Source of the DNA: Ralstonia pickettii DTP0602
GTDB lineage: Bacteria > Pseudomonadota > Gammaproteobacteria > Burkholderiales > Burkholderiaceae
NCBI GenBank assembly: GCA_000471925.1
Contig: CP006669.1
Location: 248,001-312,000, forward strand
DNA length: 64,000 nt
Reading direction: 5' to 3'
Part shown: positions 37,136 to 44,977 of the stretch, piece by piece
Layout: each line of letters starts with the position of its first letter
Position numbering within the stretch: the first letter of the stretch is position 1
Translations under genes and position numbers: made by a program
Notes under the pieces: generated by a model
What the model was told of the DNA's origin: nothing
The model's input: only the letters and a program-made list of their open reading frames with translations
The model's database searches: none

Positions 37136-38533
37136 GTGTCGTCATCTCTCAACAAGACCATTCCGGTACTGCTGGCGCTGCCGCTCGCCATGCTCTTTGG
37201 CTGCGCCCTGCAGGCGCCGCCGGATAGCGCCAGCCTTCGAGGCCAGGCCGTCCCGGCGCTTGAAGGGCAGCGCACCTGGGCAAACGCGGCCGAAGCAGGC
37301 GAGTCCGCGGGCGACTGGCTTGCAAGCTTTGACGATGCCGAGTTGCAGCGGCTGGCCCGGGAAGCGATCGCGCACAACGGCGATCTCAGGCTGGCAGCGG
37401 TGCGCGTCGAGCAGGCGCAGGCACTCGTTACCATGCAAAGCAGCGGCCTGTTACCGAGCGCGGGCGTGAAGGGCAGGGCCGGCCATTCGGAAACCCAGTT
37501 CCTCTCGATTGGTGCGAGCTGGGAGATCGATCTCTGGGGCCGCATCCGTGCACAGTCGCGCGCGGCAAAATCCCAGTACGCCGCTACCGCGGACGAATAT
37601 CTCTGGGCGCAGCGCGTCGTCGCAGCCACCACTGCTAAAGCATGGTTCACGCTGATCCGGTCCGCAAAGCTGGAGGACCGGCAGCGGCAAGCCGTGGCCG
37701 TACAGGAGCAACTGGTGCAGATCAGCGAGCGGCGGGTTGCCATTGGTGCGGCACCGGATACTGAACCGGTGGAAGCGAAGAATGCGCTGCGCGCGCAGGT
37801 GGATTCGCTCCGGAAGGCCGAACTGGCCAGGAGCCAGGCCGCGCAAGCCCTGGAGCTGCTGCTGGGCCGCTACCCTGCCGGGGAAATCGGGGATAGTGTG
37901 GCGAAGCTCGAGCTGCCCGCCATGCCCGTAGCCCCGCAGGCAGGCCTGCCTGCAGACCTGCTCGATCGCCGCCCGGACTTAACGGCCGCGGCACACCGCG
38001 TCGCCGCGGCCTTCGACCTGAGGCAGTCCGCCGAGGCAGCGCGGCTGCCAAGCATTTCAATCAGCGCGGCCATTACTGGCATCCGCAGCGACGTGCTGCT
38101 GCTCAACCAGGCCGGCACTCCGATCAAGGGACTGAATGGCGCGATCTTCGCGCCGCTGTTCACGGGGGGAGAGCTCAAGGCCAGGGCGGACTACTACAGC
38201 GCCGAGCAGAAGGCCGCCATGATCGCCTATGGCAACAGTGCCCTGCAGGCACTGGGCGAGGTCGATGCGGGGTTGCGTGCTGAATCGAATCTTGCAGATC
38301 GCACCAGGCAACTGCAGGATCGGGTGAACGAGAGCCAGCTATTGGTACAGCGCGAGGAAGCACGCCTAAGCATTGGTGCTTTCGACCCGCGCGGCGTCCT
38401 GAAGGCTCGGCAGACACTGCTGGCTGCCGAGATGGATCTGATCAACGTGCGGGGCGATCATCTCAATCAGCGTATTGCGCTGCTGTTGGCGCTGGGGGGA
38501 GATTGGAGCGGGAGAACCAGGGAAAGCGCTTGA
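37136..38533 (+). CDS. TolC-like outer-membrane efflux lipoprotein (NodT family)
   Basis: This 465-residue protein starts with GTG at 37136 behind AAAGGCAAG and has lipobox LFGC with Cys23. It carries two OEP repeats of long helices with the NodT-type features GASWEIDLWGRIRAQSRAAK, the inter-repeat LPADLLDRRPDLTAAAHRVA, and FAPLFTGGELKARADY. It forms the trimeric outer-membrane duct of a tripartite exporter and follows the HlyD gene by 10 bases. The operon ends here, converging on the TAXI gene. Substrate unknown. Confidence 0.93.
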   Translation: MSSSLNKTIPVLLALPLAMLFGCALQAPPDSASLRGQAVPALEGQRTWANAAEAGESAGDWLASFDDAELQRLAREAIAHNGDLRLAAVRVEQAQALVTMQSSGLLPSAGVKGRAGHSETQFLSIGASWEIDLWGRIRAQSRAAKSQYAATADEYLWAQRVVAATTAKAWFTLIRSAKLEDRQRQAVAVQEQLVQISERRVAIGAAPDTEPVEAKNALRAQVDSLRKAELARSQAAQALELLLGRYPAGEIGDSVAKLELPAMPVAPQAGLPADLLDRRPDLTAAAHRVAAAFDLRQSAEAARLPSISISAAITGIRSDVLLLNQAGTPIKGLNGAIFAPLFTGGELKARADYYSAEQKAAMIAYGNSALQALGEVDAGLRAESNLADRTRQLQDRVNESQLLVQREEARLSIGAFDPRGVLKARQTLLAAEMDLINVRGDHLNQRIALLLALGGDWSGRTRESA

Positions 38534-38599
38534 ATGAGCCAGCGCCCTCGCATACGAATTCAGCCTTTTGCTCCGCGGATATCGCACCGGCACTTCTCA

Positions 38600-39970
38600 C
38601 TATTGGTCCGGTATTCGGTCGCCGAGGGACGTCTTGACCTTCGCGGCTGCCTGGGAAATCCGGTCTCGGACGACGCCAATCGCCTGCTTGAGGGCGTAGA
38701 CATCCTGGAAGTAGCGCTGCGGCAGCCGTATCTGGCTCGCGTGCGCGTCGATGTTCTCGATCTCGTCGCGCCATTGCGCCACCTGCTCTGTGGTCGGCTC
38801 GCCGTTTCTCCAGATTTCATCTTCCAGCGCCTTGATCTCGTGGTACCAGACTACAAGCCGCTTCTTGTACCGCGCCTCTATCATGCGCGGCAATGCCTGC
38901 AGCAAGCCGAGCAGCAAAGCCATGAAGGGCAGCAGGATCAGCAGGCGCCGTTCGATGAAGCTGGCGAGCCAGAAAGGGAGGTAGCGCTGCAGGAAGGGGC
39001 GTCCGGACTTGAAGTAGCGCGTGCTTTCGTCCGAGATCGGAAACTCGCTCGTATTCAGGTTGGGAAACGTGCCCAGCCGCGTGAAGTAGTCCTCGCCGCC
39101 ATGGACGGACTTGGTTGCCTCCAACAACAGGTAGACCAGGGCAGGGTGGAGGGTGTCCTTGGAGACCAGCAGGCCCGTGGCGGCCAGCAGCGTGACATCC
39201 GCTTGCGGAAGATCCTTGGAGATACTGGTCGATGCGCGCGGGAATGTGAGCTTGGAAAGAGAGGGAAACCTCTGCACCAGGGCGTCGGCCTGAGCGAAAT
39301 TCATCAGCTTCAGGTCGCTGTTCAGCAGCTTCTGCTGCATGTCGGCATCCGGCCTCCCGATGAAGAAGGCGGCGTCGAGCTGGCCACCGAGGAGGCGTTG
39401 ATAGGCCTGGGTAGCGTCCATTTCCAGCAGCATGCTGTTGCTCGCGTTGACGCCACTATGGTTGAGCAATACGCGCGAGACATTCAGCAGGCCGCTGCCG
39501 GGTACGCCGATCGAGATCCGCTTGCCGCTTAGCTGTGCCAGCCGGTCTATCGTGGCCTTGCCACGATAGAACACCCAGATCGGTTCGTAGGCAACTGCGG
39601 AAATGGTCTGCAGGTGGTCGGCTTCCGTCGGGGTGGTGGTGCCTGACTGGATGAAGCCGACGTCGTATTCGCTGCCGGGATCCGTCAGCCTCGCATAATT
39701 CTCGACGGATCCGGCGGAGTTGCGGATATCAAGTGTGATGCCGTCGCGTTTGAGGAGAGGGGCATAGCGATCTGCAAAGCCGCGGTAGATGCCCTTGTCC
39801 GCGCCGGTTGTGATTACGATGGTGCGCTGGATAGCGGGTTCGAGGACGACCTCCACTCCCCAGCCCAAGGCAGCGACCAGCATGATGGCGCCAGTGATCA
39901 CAAGCCGCCGGCGCCCCGGTGTCATGGGCGCCTTCTGGCTGCGTCGGAGCGCTGGGTTGGGCCTGGGCAT
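38600..39970 (-). CDS. TAXI-family TRAP solute receptor with membrane anchors
   Basis: This 456-residue protein has an N-terminal hydrophobic segment (about 22-40). The TAXI receptor domain follows (TTGADKGIYRGFADRYAPLL; the GSVENYARL ligand-loop region; FIQSGTTTPT). A second strong membrane helix (about 341-361) and a roughly 95-residue charged, helical cytoplasmic tail come after. Free TAXI receptors lack the second anchor and tail. No TRAP permease genes are in the window. It may act as a membrane-tethered sensor or an orphan receptor. The ligand is unknown; TAXI members bind glutamate or other acids. Confidence 0.88.
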   Translation of the reverse strand: MPRPNPALRRSQKAPMTPGRRRLVITGAIMLVAALGWGVEVVLEPAIQRTIVITTGADKGIYRGFADRYAPLLKRDGITLDIRNSAGSVENYARLTDPGSEYDVGFIQSGTTTPTEADHLQTISAVAYEPIWVFYRGKATIDRLAQLSGKRISIGVPGSGLLNVSRVLLNHSGVNASNSMLLEMDATQAYQRLLGGQLDAAFFIGRPDADMQQKLLNSDLKLMNFAQADALVQRFPSLSKLTFPRASTSISKDLPQADVTLLAATGLLVSKDTLHPALVYLLLEATKSVHGGEDYFTRLGTFPNLNTSEFPISDESTRYFKSGRPFLQRYLPFWLASFIERRLLILLPFMALLLGLLQALPRMIEARYKKRLVVWYHEIKALEDEIWRNGEPTTEQVAQWRDEIENIDAHASQIRLPQRYFQDVYALKQAIGVVRDRISQAAAKVKTSLGDRIPDQ

Positions 39971-40451
39971 TGCTTGGCTCCCTTGTCAGGTTTCTTCTAT
40001 GCCGTATGGCTTGGGCGCCATACGATATCAGATTGTCCTGTAGCGAAGCTGGCGATTGCGCCAGCAGGCGGGGCAACGCCGCGTTCCGTAACGCCAATGC
40101 GCGACGGTACCTGGCGCCACCGTACCAGAGTTCCGGTGCTCACTCATTTTCCCTCGCTGCCCCGCGGTACCGTGATCTATGCTAATCACATCGAAGAACC
40201 GGCCGGAGTTCGAAATGGCGAAACTGCGCTGGCTGGCAACTGTGCCGGCAGTGACCGCACCGGCGGTCTATACGGTGACGGGGGCCAACAGCGTCGACAA
40301 TGTCCAGGCCCTGTTGACCATCGAAGTGGCTGCCCTGGCGGTGCCGCCGGCTGGCCTCGCCTATGTGGATCCGCTTCCTGAATACATTATCGGTGTGCCG
40401 ATCGTGTACAACGAGCCCGTGTTGGTCGTACGAGCGTTACGCGGGCTCGTC
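39971..40451. other. Intergenic stretch with one doubtful ORF
   Basis: Between the TAXI and UPF0149 genes there is no clear gene, only the weak plus-strand ORF listed at 40215-40496. Confidence 0.4.
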
Positions 40452-40496
40452 TCATTCCACGCGATTTGCGGACCACTGCACAGCATTGCGAGATGA
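40215..40496 (+). CDS. Doubtful small hydrophobic ORF
   Basis: This 93-residue frame (MAKLRWLATVPAVTAPAVYT at the N-terminus) is hydrophobic and fairly protein-like. However, it lacks a good ribosome site and overlaps 45 bases of the opposite-strand UPF0149 gene. No family was recognised. Confidence 0.25.
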   Translation: MAKLRWLATVPAVTAPAVYTVTGANSVDNVQALLTIEVAALAVPPAGLAYVDPLPEYIIGVPIVYNEPVLVVRALRGLVSFHAICGPLHSIAR

Positions 40497-41099
40497 GCCT
40501 GTACGAGCTCGTGCCTGTCGATACGGCTCGAAGTAGCGGTAGACATGGGTGAGCCCAGCGATTATCAATTCCAGCAACGCTTCGCGCTTCTCGGGAGGGA
40601 TAGGTGGTGGTCGCATCTGGGGATCCGGATCATGTTCGTAGTGCAGGATCATGATCGCTAGCATCGAGCCACAGTGATTCTCGTCATGGATCAGGTGATT
40701 CCAGCTTCCCGAGCGCATTTGTACGCCACGCATGAACCCGTGTGCCCAATCGTTGCCGGGCGCGACACCATCATCCCGTTCGATCAAGATCGGCAGATAT
40801 ACGTTCTGCTCCTTCAGAGTACTGTGCAATTCCGCGGCGATCGCGTTCCAGTGACGCATCAGCAGGCTACGGATGTCTGAGACCTGCTCATCAGTGTTGA
40901 AAGAAGACTCCGCACCGCACACCTCAGGCAAGTACTCGCACGGCAGCACCATGTCGGGCCCGCAAATCAATGCTGTGAAGTAGCCGTCGAGCATTTCGAT
41001 GTTCATCGCGCCGATGGTGTCGAGCAATGCGGCAAGGTGAGCGAGCTCGTCAAATGAGAGAGGCTGGCTGGATCTCGGATTCATCAGAACTGGCTCCAT
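40452..41099 (-). CDS. UPF0149 (YecA/YgfB) family protein
   Basis: This 215-residue protein shows the UPF0149 pattern: an N-terminal helical domain with MLDGYFTALICGPDMVLPCE, a central GNDWAHGFMRGVQMRSGSW, and MLAIMILHYEHDPDPQ. The C-terminal Cys/His zinc hook of YecA (a SEC-C-like end) is absent; the C-terminus is a basic tail. The role of the family is poorly known. It starts at 41099 or 41084 and is the last gene of the leftward set, 12 bases after the AraC-like gene. Confidence 0.8.
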   Translation of the reverse strand: MEPVLMNPRSSQPLSFDELAHLAALLDTIGAMNIEMLDGYFTALICGPDMVLPCEYLPEVCGAESSFNTDEQVSDIRSLLMRHWNAIAAELHSTLKEQNVYLPILIERDDGVAPGNDWAHGFMRGVQMRSGSWNHLIHDENHCGSMLAIMILHYEHDPDPQMRPPPIPPEKREALLELIIAGLTHVYRYFEPYRQARARTGSSRNAVQWSANRVE

Positions 41100-41111
41100 G
41101 ATTGCATGCCA

Positions 41112-41897
41112 TCACTGAATGCGATCGCTGCTGGATCGGATGTGCCACGGGCTGAAATTCCTGTTCTGTCCGACCAGCGCTGTCAGCGTTGCCAGCGTGA
41201 CGCCGAAGGACTCATATACGGCCTCTTCAAGAAGATGCAGATAGTTGAAGCCGTATTCGTCCGAGAGACGATTGTCGACTTTTGGCAGCTTCGGAAGATC
41301 CACCAGGAACCTGCAGAGGCGGGTTGAGCGGACGGTATCCCGCATGCATTCCCCTTCAGAGAACAACAGACGTGACACGTCACCTGTAGACAGGCGCAGC
41401 ATCGACGCAAACTCATGTCGTGTCCAGTTTCGACCTGGCTGGATGAAGACGCATCGGGCGAGAAAGTGAGTCAGCGCTTTCCTGTCCTGTCGCGCTGAAC
41501 CTTCCATGCTGGCAATTTCGAAAGTCGGACTTGCACATACCTGGCTGTTGCCAGTCACCGGGTTCGCAAGGTCATTCCCAACTTGGACTTGAACACGTAC
41601 GCTGGCATTTGCCGAAAGATGCAAGTCAAACCGGGTGAGCGATGGCAATATCGTCTGTCGGCCAGGCCGCAGTGTTCTTGACACCGATCGGTCGTTGCAC
41701 CAAGCTATTTGCCGCTCCAGGTCGACGGAGACCGTATAGGGAAAGGAAAGCTGGCGCAAGACAACGTCCCTATATTGGTAAGCAGAGAGGACAACGCAGC
41801 CATCAGGAAGACTTGAGATCTTGCTGCTTTCTGTATCGTCGAAACCACTGCAAGAAGTTCCTGGTGGCCCCATGCCGGTGCGACAATGCCGGTTCAT
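41112..41897 (-). CDS. AraC-type transcriptional regulator
   Basis: This 261-residue protein starts at the ATG at 41897, five bases beyond the HMG-CoA lyase stop, which suggests coupled translation. The frame is open upstream, but that part overlaps the lyase gene in another frame and is a shadow. The C-terminal third looks like the two HTHs of AraC regulators: FASMLRLSTGDVSRLLFSEG then CMRDTVRSTRLCRFLVDL, and LSDEYGFNYLHLLEEAVYES then FGVTLATL. The N-terminal part would bind an effector. The match to the family is divergent. It probably controls the leftward catabolic genes. Confidence 0.6.
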   Translation of the reverse strand: MNRHCRTGMGPPGTSCSGFDDTESSKISSLPDGCVVLSAYQYRDVVLRQLSFPYTVSVDLERQIAWCNDRSVSRTLRPGRQTILPSLTRFDLHLSANASVRVQVQVGNDLANPVTGNSQVCASPTFEIASMEGSARQDRKALTHFLARCVFIQPGRNWTRHEFASMLRLSTGDVSRLLFSEGECMRDTVRSTRLCRFLVDLPKLPKVDNRLSDEYGFNYLHLLEEAVYESFGVTLATLTALVGQNRNFSPWHIRSSSDRIQ

Positions 41898-41901
41898 GGG
41901 C

Positions 41902-42858
41902 TCAGCCGGAGGTGCCGAAAAGGTTGGCACGTTTGGCCAATAGAGCGCTTCCGACACGCGATAGGTTTGGTCGTCCCAATGCTTCGGATATGAACGCTCC
42001 TGCTTCCACAATTGCGTCGAGACTGATGCCGGTTTCGATTCCCAGCCCGTGCAGGAGATAAAGCAAGTCCTCGGTGGCGACATTACCCGTTGCACCGGCG
42101 GCATAGGGGCAGCCGCCGAGCCCGGCGACGGAGGAATGAAATGTACTGACGCCGACCTCAAGGCTGGCGAGAATGTTTGCCAGTGCCTGGCCATACGTGT
42201 CATGGAAATGACCCGCGAGGCCATCCAACCGGAACGCGCTGGCGGCCGCGTCCATAACTTCCTGGACTCGCCCTGGCGTACCGACGCCAATGGTGTCGGC
42301 AATGTCGATTTCATCGCAGCCCAGGTCTGCGAAGCGAGCCACTACGTCCCGAACGGCATCGATGCGAACGTCCCCCTGGTATGGGCAACCCAAGGCGCAA
42401 GAGACACTCGCTCGCAGTCGCACGCCGGCTGCTTTTGCCGCGATGGCTACCGGCGCAAAGCGCCGGATGGATTCCTCGATCGAGCAGTTGATGTTCCGAT
42501 TTGAGAAAGCCTCGCTGGCAGCGCCGAAGATGACGACCTCTTCGGCGCCGGCCAGCATCGCGCTTTCAAAGCCCTTCATATTTGGCGTGAGAGCGGAGTA
42601 CGTCGTGCCTGGAACACGGTCGATGGTATGCATGACCTCATGTCCGTCTGCCATCTGAGGGACCCATTTCGGAGAGACGAAGGATGCGCTTTCGATGGCG
42701 GTCAGTCCGCTACGTCCAAGGCGGTTGATGAGATCAACCTTGATGCTGGCGGGTACATACTGACGTTCATTCTGCAGGCCATCCCGTGGCCCGACCTCGA
42801 CGACTTTGACGTGTGTTGGAAAGCCGGCAGGGATGCGTGGGGAAGTGGAGCGTTGCAT
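41902..42858 (-). CDS. mvaB: Hydroxymethylglutaryl-CoA lyase
   Basis: This 318-residue TIM-barrel enzyme cleaves HMG-CoA to acetoacetate and acetyl-CoA. The metal and substrate motifs are EVGPRDGLQNE (residues 21-31), SVSCALGCPYQGDV, GHFHDTYGQALAN and the catalytic-loop Cys in AGLGGCPYAAGATGNVATED. It is the last step of leucine and isovaleryl-CoA breakdown. It lies 67 bases downstream of a methylglutaconyl-CoA hydratase gene, the step before it. The carboxylase (LiuB/LiuD) and isovaleryl-CoA dehydrogenase genes are not in this arm. Confidence 0.93.
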   Translation of the reverse strand: MQRSTSPRIPAGFPTHVKVVEVGPRDGLQNERQYVPASIKVDLINRLGRSGLTAIESASFVSPKWVPQMADGHEVMHTIDRVPGTTYSALTPNMKGFESAMLAGAEEVVIFGAASEAFSNRNINCSIEESIRRFAPVAIAAKAAGVRLRASVSCALGCPYQGDVRIDAVRDVVARFADLGCDEIDIADTIGVGTPGRVQEVMDAAASAFRLDGLAGHFHDTYGQALANILASLEVGVSTFHSSVAGLGGCPYAAGATGNVATEDLLYLLHGLGIETGISLDAIVEAGAFISEALGRPNLSRVGSALLAKRANLFGTSG

Positions 42859-42925
42859 GGATACGCTACGTTATGGAAGCAGAGAGTTGCCCGGCGGAGT
42901 TCGTGCTCGCCGCCGAGGGGCTGAT

Positions 42926-43717
42926 TTAAGCGGCCGCGAACCAGGACGGCTTGCGTTTTTCGAGGAAGGCGCTCACACCTTCGCGACCCTCTGTGCTGGA
43001 ACGGACCGCTGCGATCAATTCCGCGGTTTCGTTGATGAGATTGAGGCTCATGGGCCGGCCAGCGATATTCTGGACCAGACGCTTGCTTTCGCGCACCGCG
43101 GCGGGGCTGTTTGCGGCCAGCGTCTTCGCGATCTCGGCAACCTTCGCATCCAGCGCATCAGGTGCGACCATCTCGTGCACGAATCCGAGTCGGAGCGCCT
43201 GCGACGCATCGAACCGCTCGGCAGTGACGAAGTATCGGCGCGCCGCCTGCTCGCCCATTGCACGGACCACATATGGCCCGATGGTGGCGGGTATCAGGCC
43301 GATTCGCGCTTCGGAAAGGCAGAAATTTGCATGATTCGCCGCAATCGCGATGTCGCAGGCGGCGACCAGCCCCATTCCGCCCGCATAGGTGTCACCCTGG
43401 ACCGCCGCGATGACTGGCTTCTGGAAAGTCCAGATCGTATGGAGCATGCTGGCAAGTTTCTTGGCATCGTCGAAGTTCTCTTCGCGAGAGTAGCCTGCCA
43501 TCTTCTTCATCCAGTTCAGGTCGGCGCCTGCGCAAAAGGCAGTGCCACTGGCAGCAAGCACAACGGCACGAATGTCCTCGGCTTCCGACAGGGCGTTGAA
43601 CACGCTGGTCAGTTCGGAAATCAGGATGTCGTTGAAAGCATTGCGAACGTCGGGTCGATTTAACGTTACCCGTGCAATGTGCTCATCGCGGGCCAGGGAA
43701 AGGGTTGTATAGCTCAT
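42926..43717 (-). CDS. Enoyl-CoA hydratase, likely methylglutaconyl-CoA hydratase
   Basis: This 263-residue crotonase has the oxyanion-hole parts FCAGADLNWMKKMAGYSREE and AVQGDTYAGGMGLVAACDIA, and the region RIGLIPATIGPYV. The GADLNWM pattern and context next to HMG-CoA lyase favour methylglutaconyl-CoA hydratase (LiuC/AUH type), which makes HMG-CoA. It starts at 43717 behind GAAAGAACG. The neighbouring Bug and FadB-like genes upstream are on the same strand after a 253-base gap. Confidence 0.88.
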   Translation of the reverse strand: MSYTTLSLARDEHIARVTLNRPDVRNAFNDILISELTSVFNALSEAEDIRAVVLAASGTAFCAGADLNWMKKMAGYSREENFDDAKKLASMLHTIWTFQKPVIAAVQGDTYAGGMGLVAACDIAIAANHANFCLSEARIGLIPATIGPYVVRAMGEQAARRYFVTAERFDASQALRLGFVHEMVAPDALDAKVAEIAKTLAANSPAAVRESKRLVQNIAGRPMSLNLINETAELIAAVRSSTEGREGVSAFLEKRKPSWFAAA

Positions 43718-43970
43718 CGTTCTTTCAAGCCGAATGCCGCCATGCAGCTACGCCATCCATCGATGGATCGAATTAAAGAGGATCGCGTCGCGGGAGGTGC
43801 TGCGCCGAAGGTGTATGAGGATCGGAGATAGAGGGGGTAAGTCTTGCGCGCCATTTGGCAGGCGGGCGTTGCATCAGGTTGGAACGATCAAGGCTGAGCT
43901 CCGTGCGAGACAGAACCCAGCGCGCAGACGCTTCAGGCAAGACTTGAGGTCAGCTTACTTGCAGGCCCAC

Positions 43971-44948
43971 TCAATTCACCCGGATCTTGGCTTGCTCCAC
44001 CAGCTTGCCGAAGCGCACGTATTCGCTGCGCATCTTCTGCATGGTGGCATCACCATCCAGATAGCTGGCCTGCACGCCCAGGTTGGCGAACTGGCGCTTC
44101 ACCTCCGGATCGTCCATCAGCTTGCGCACCGCGTTGCTCAGCACAGTGCGCGCGGCGGGCGGCGTGGCTGCCGGCGCGAACAGGCCTACCCAGGCCATCA
44201 CGTCGGCCGACGGATAGCCCGCTTCGGTGATGCCGGGCACCTGTGGCAGGTCGGGCAGGCGGCTCGACGACGTGACCGCCAGCGCGCGCAGTTGGCCAGA
44301 CTTCACGCGCTGCACCGAGCCGATGGCCGTGTCGAAGGCAAACGTGACTTCGCCGGACAGCAACGCCTGTACGCACTGAGCGCCGCTCTTGTAGGGCACT
44401 TCGACAATGTCAGTGCCGGCGGCGACCTTGATCGCCTCGCCGGACAGCTGTGCGGTGCTGCCCACCCCGAACGATGCGTAGCTGATCTTGCCCGGCGACT
44501 TGCGCGCGGCCTGCACCACATCGGCCACCGTCTTGTACGGCGACTGCGGGGCGACCAGGATCAGGTTCGGAAACGACGCCAGCGTGCCGATTGCCGCGAA
44601 GCTGCGCAGCGGGTCGTACTGCACGTTCGACATCACCTGCGGGCTAATGGTGAAGGCCGCATTAGAGCCGAGGAACAGCGTGTAGCCGTCGGCTTCGGCC
44701 CGCGCCACGGCAGTGGCGCCGATCGTGGTGCCGCCGCCGGGGCGGTTTTCCACCACCACCGGCTGGCCCAGTGCGGCGTGCAGCTTCGGTCCCAGCATGC
44801 GCGCCATCAGGTCGATGGTGCCGCCGGCGGCGTAGGGCACTACCAGCCGGATCGGCCGGCTCGGGTAGTCCGCGGCAAGGGCGGAGCCGGCGGCGCCGGC
44901 GAAAGATGCTGCAACAAGGACAGTGGCGAGCGTCTTAGTGGGTTGCAT
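43971..44948 (-). CDS. Bug-family TTT receptor (leftward arm)
   Basis: This 325-residue periplasmic receptor has a signal peptide ending ALAAD (residue 26). It has the Bug landmarks YPSRPIRLVVPYAAGGTIDL, VVENRPGGGTTIGA and IVEVPYKSGAQ. AAAGGAGACAACC precedes the ATG at 44948. No TctA/TctB genes are near it, so it would use a permease encoded elsewhere or act as a sensor. It lies between the FadB-like gene (29 bases away) and the hydratase, so its ligand is likely the acid degraded by this cluster. Confidence 0.92.
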   Translation of the reverse strand: MQPTKTLATVLVAASFAGAAGSALAADYPSRPIRLVVPYAAGGTIDLMARMLGPKLHAALGQPVVVENRPGGGTTIGATAVARAEADGYTLFLGSNAAFTISPQVMSNVQYDPLRSFAAIGTLASFPNLILVAPQSPYKTVADVVQAARKSPGKISYASFGVGSTAQLSGEAIKVAAGTDIVEVPYKSGAQCVQALLSGEVTFAFDTAIGSVQRVKSGQLRALAVTSSSRLPDLPQVPGITEAGYPSADVMAWVGLFAPAATPPAARTVLSNAVRKLMDDPEVKRQFANLGVQASYLDGDATMQKMRSEYVRFGKLVEQAKIRVN

Positions 44949-44977
44949 GGTTGTCTCCTTTCAATGTTCTAGTGAGG

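Noticed and set aside
41898..42314. N-terminal extension of the AraC-like gene into the HMG-CoA lyase gene
   Set aside because: The extension overlaps a well-supported lyase in a different frame and has no regulator-like sequence; the ATG at 41897 is the sensible start.
43734..44972. 412-residue plus-strand frame
   Set aside because: Opposite to a clear Bug receptor gene and of shadow-like composition.
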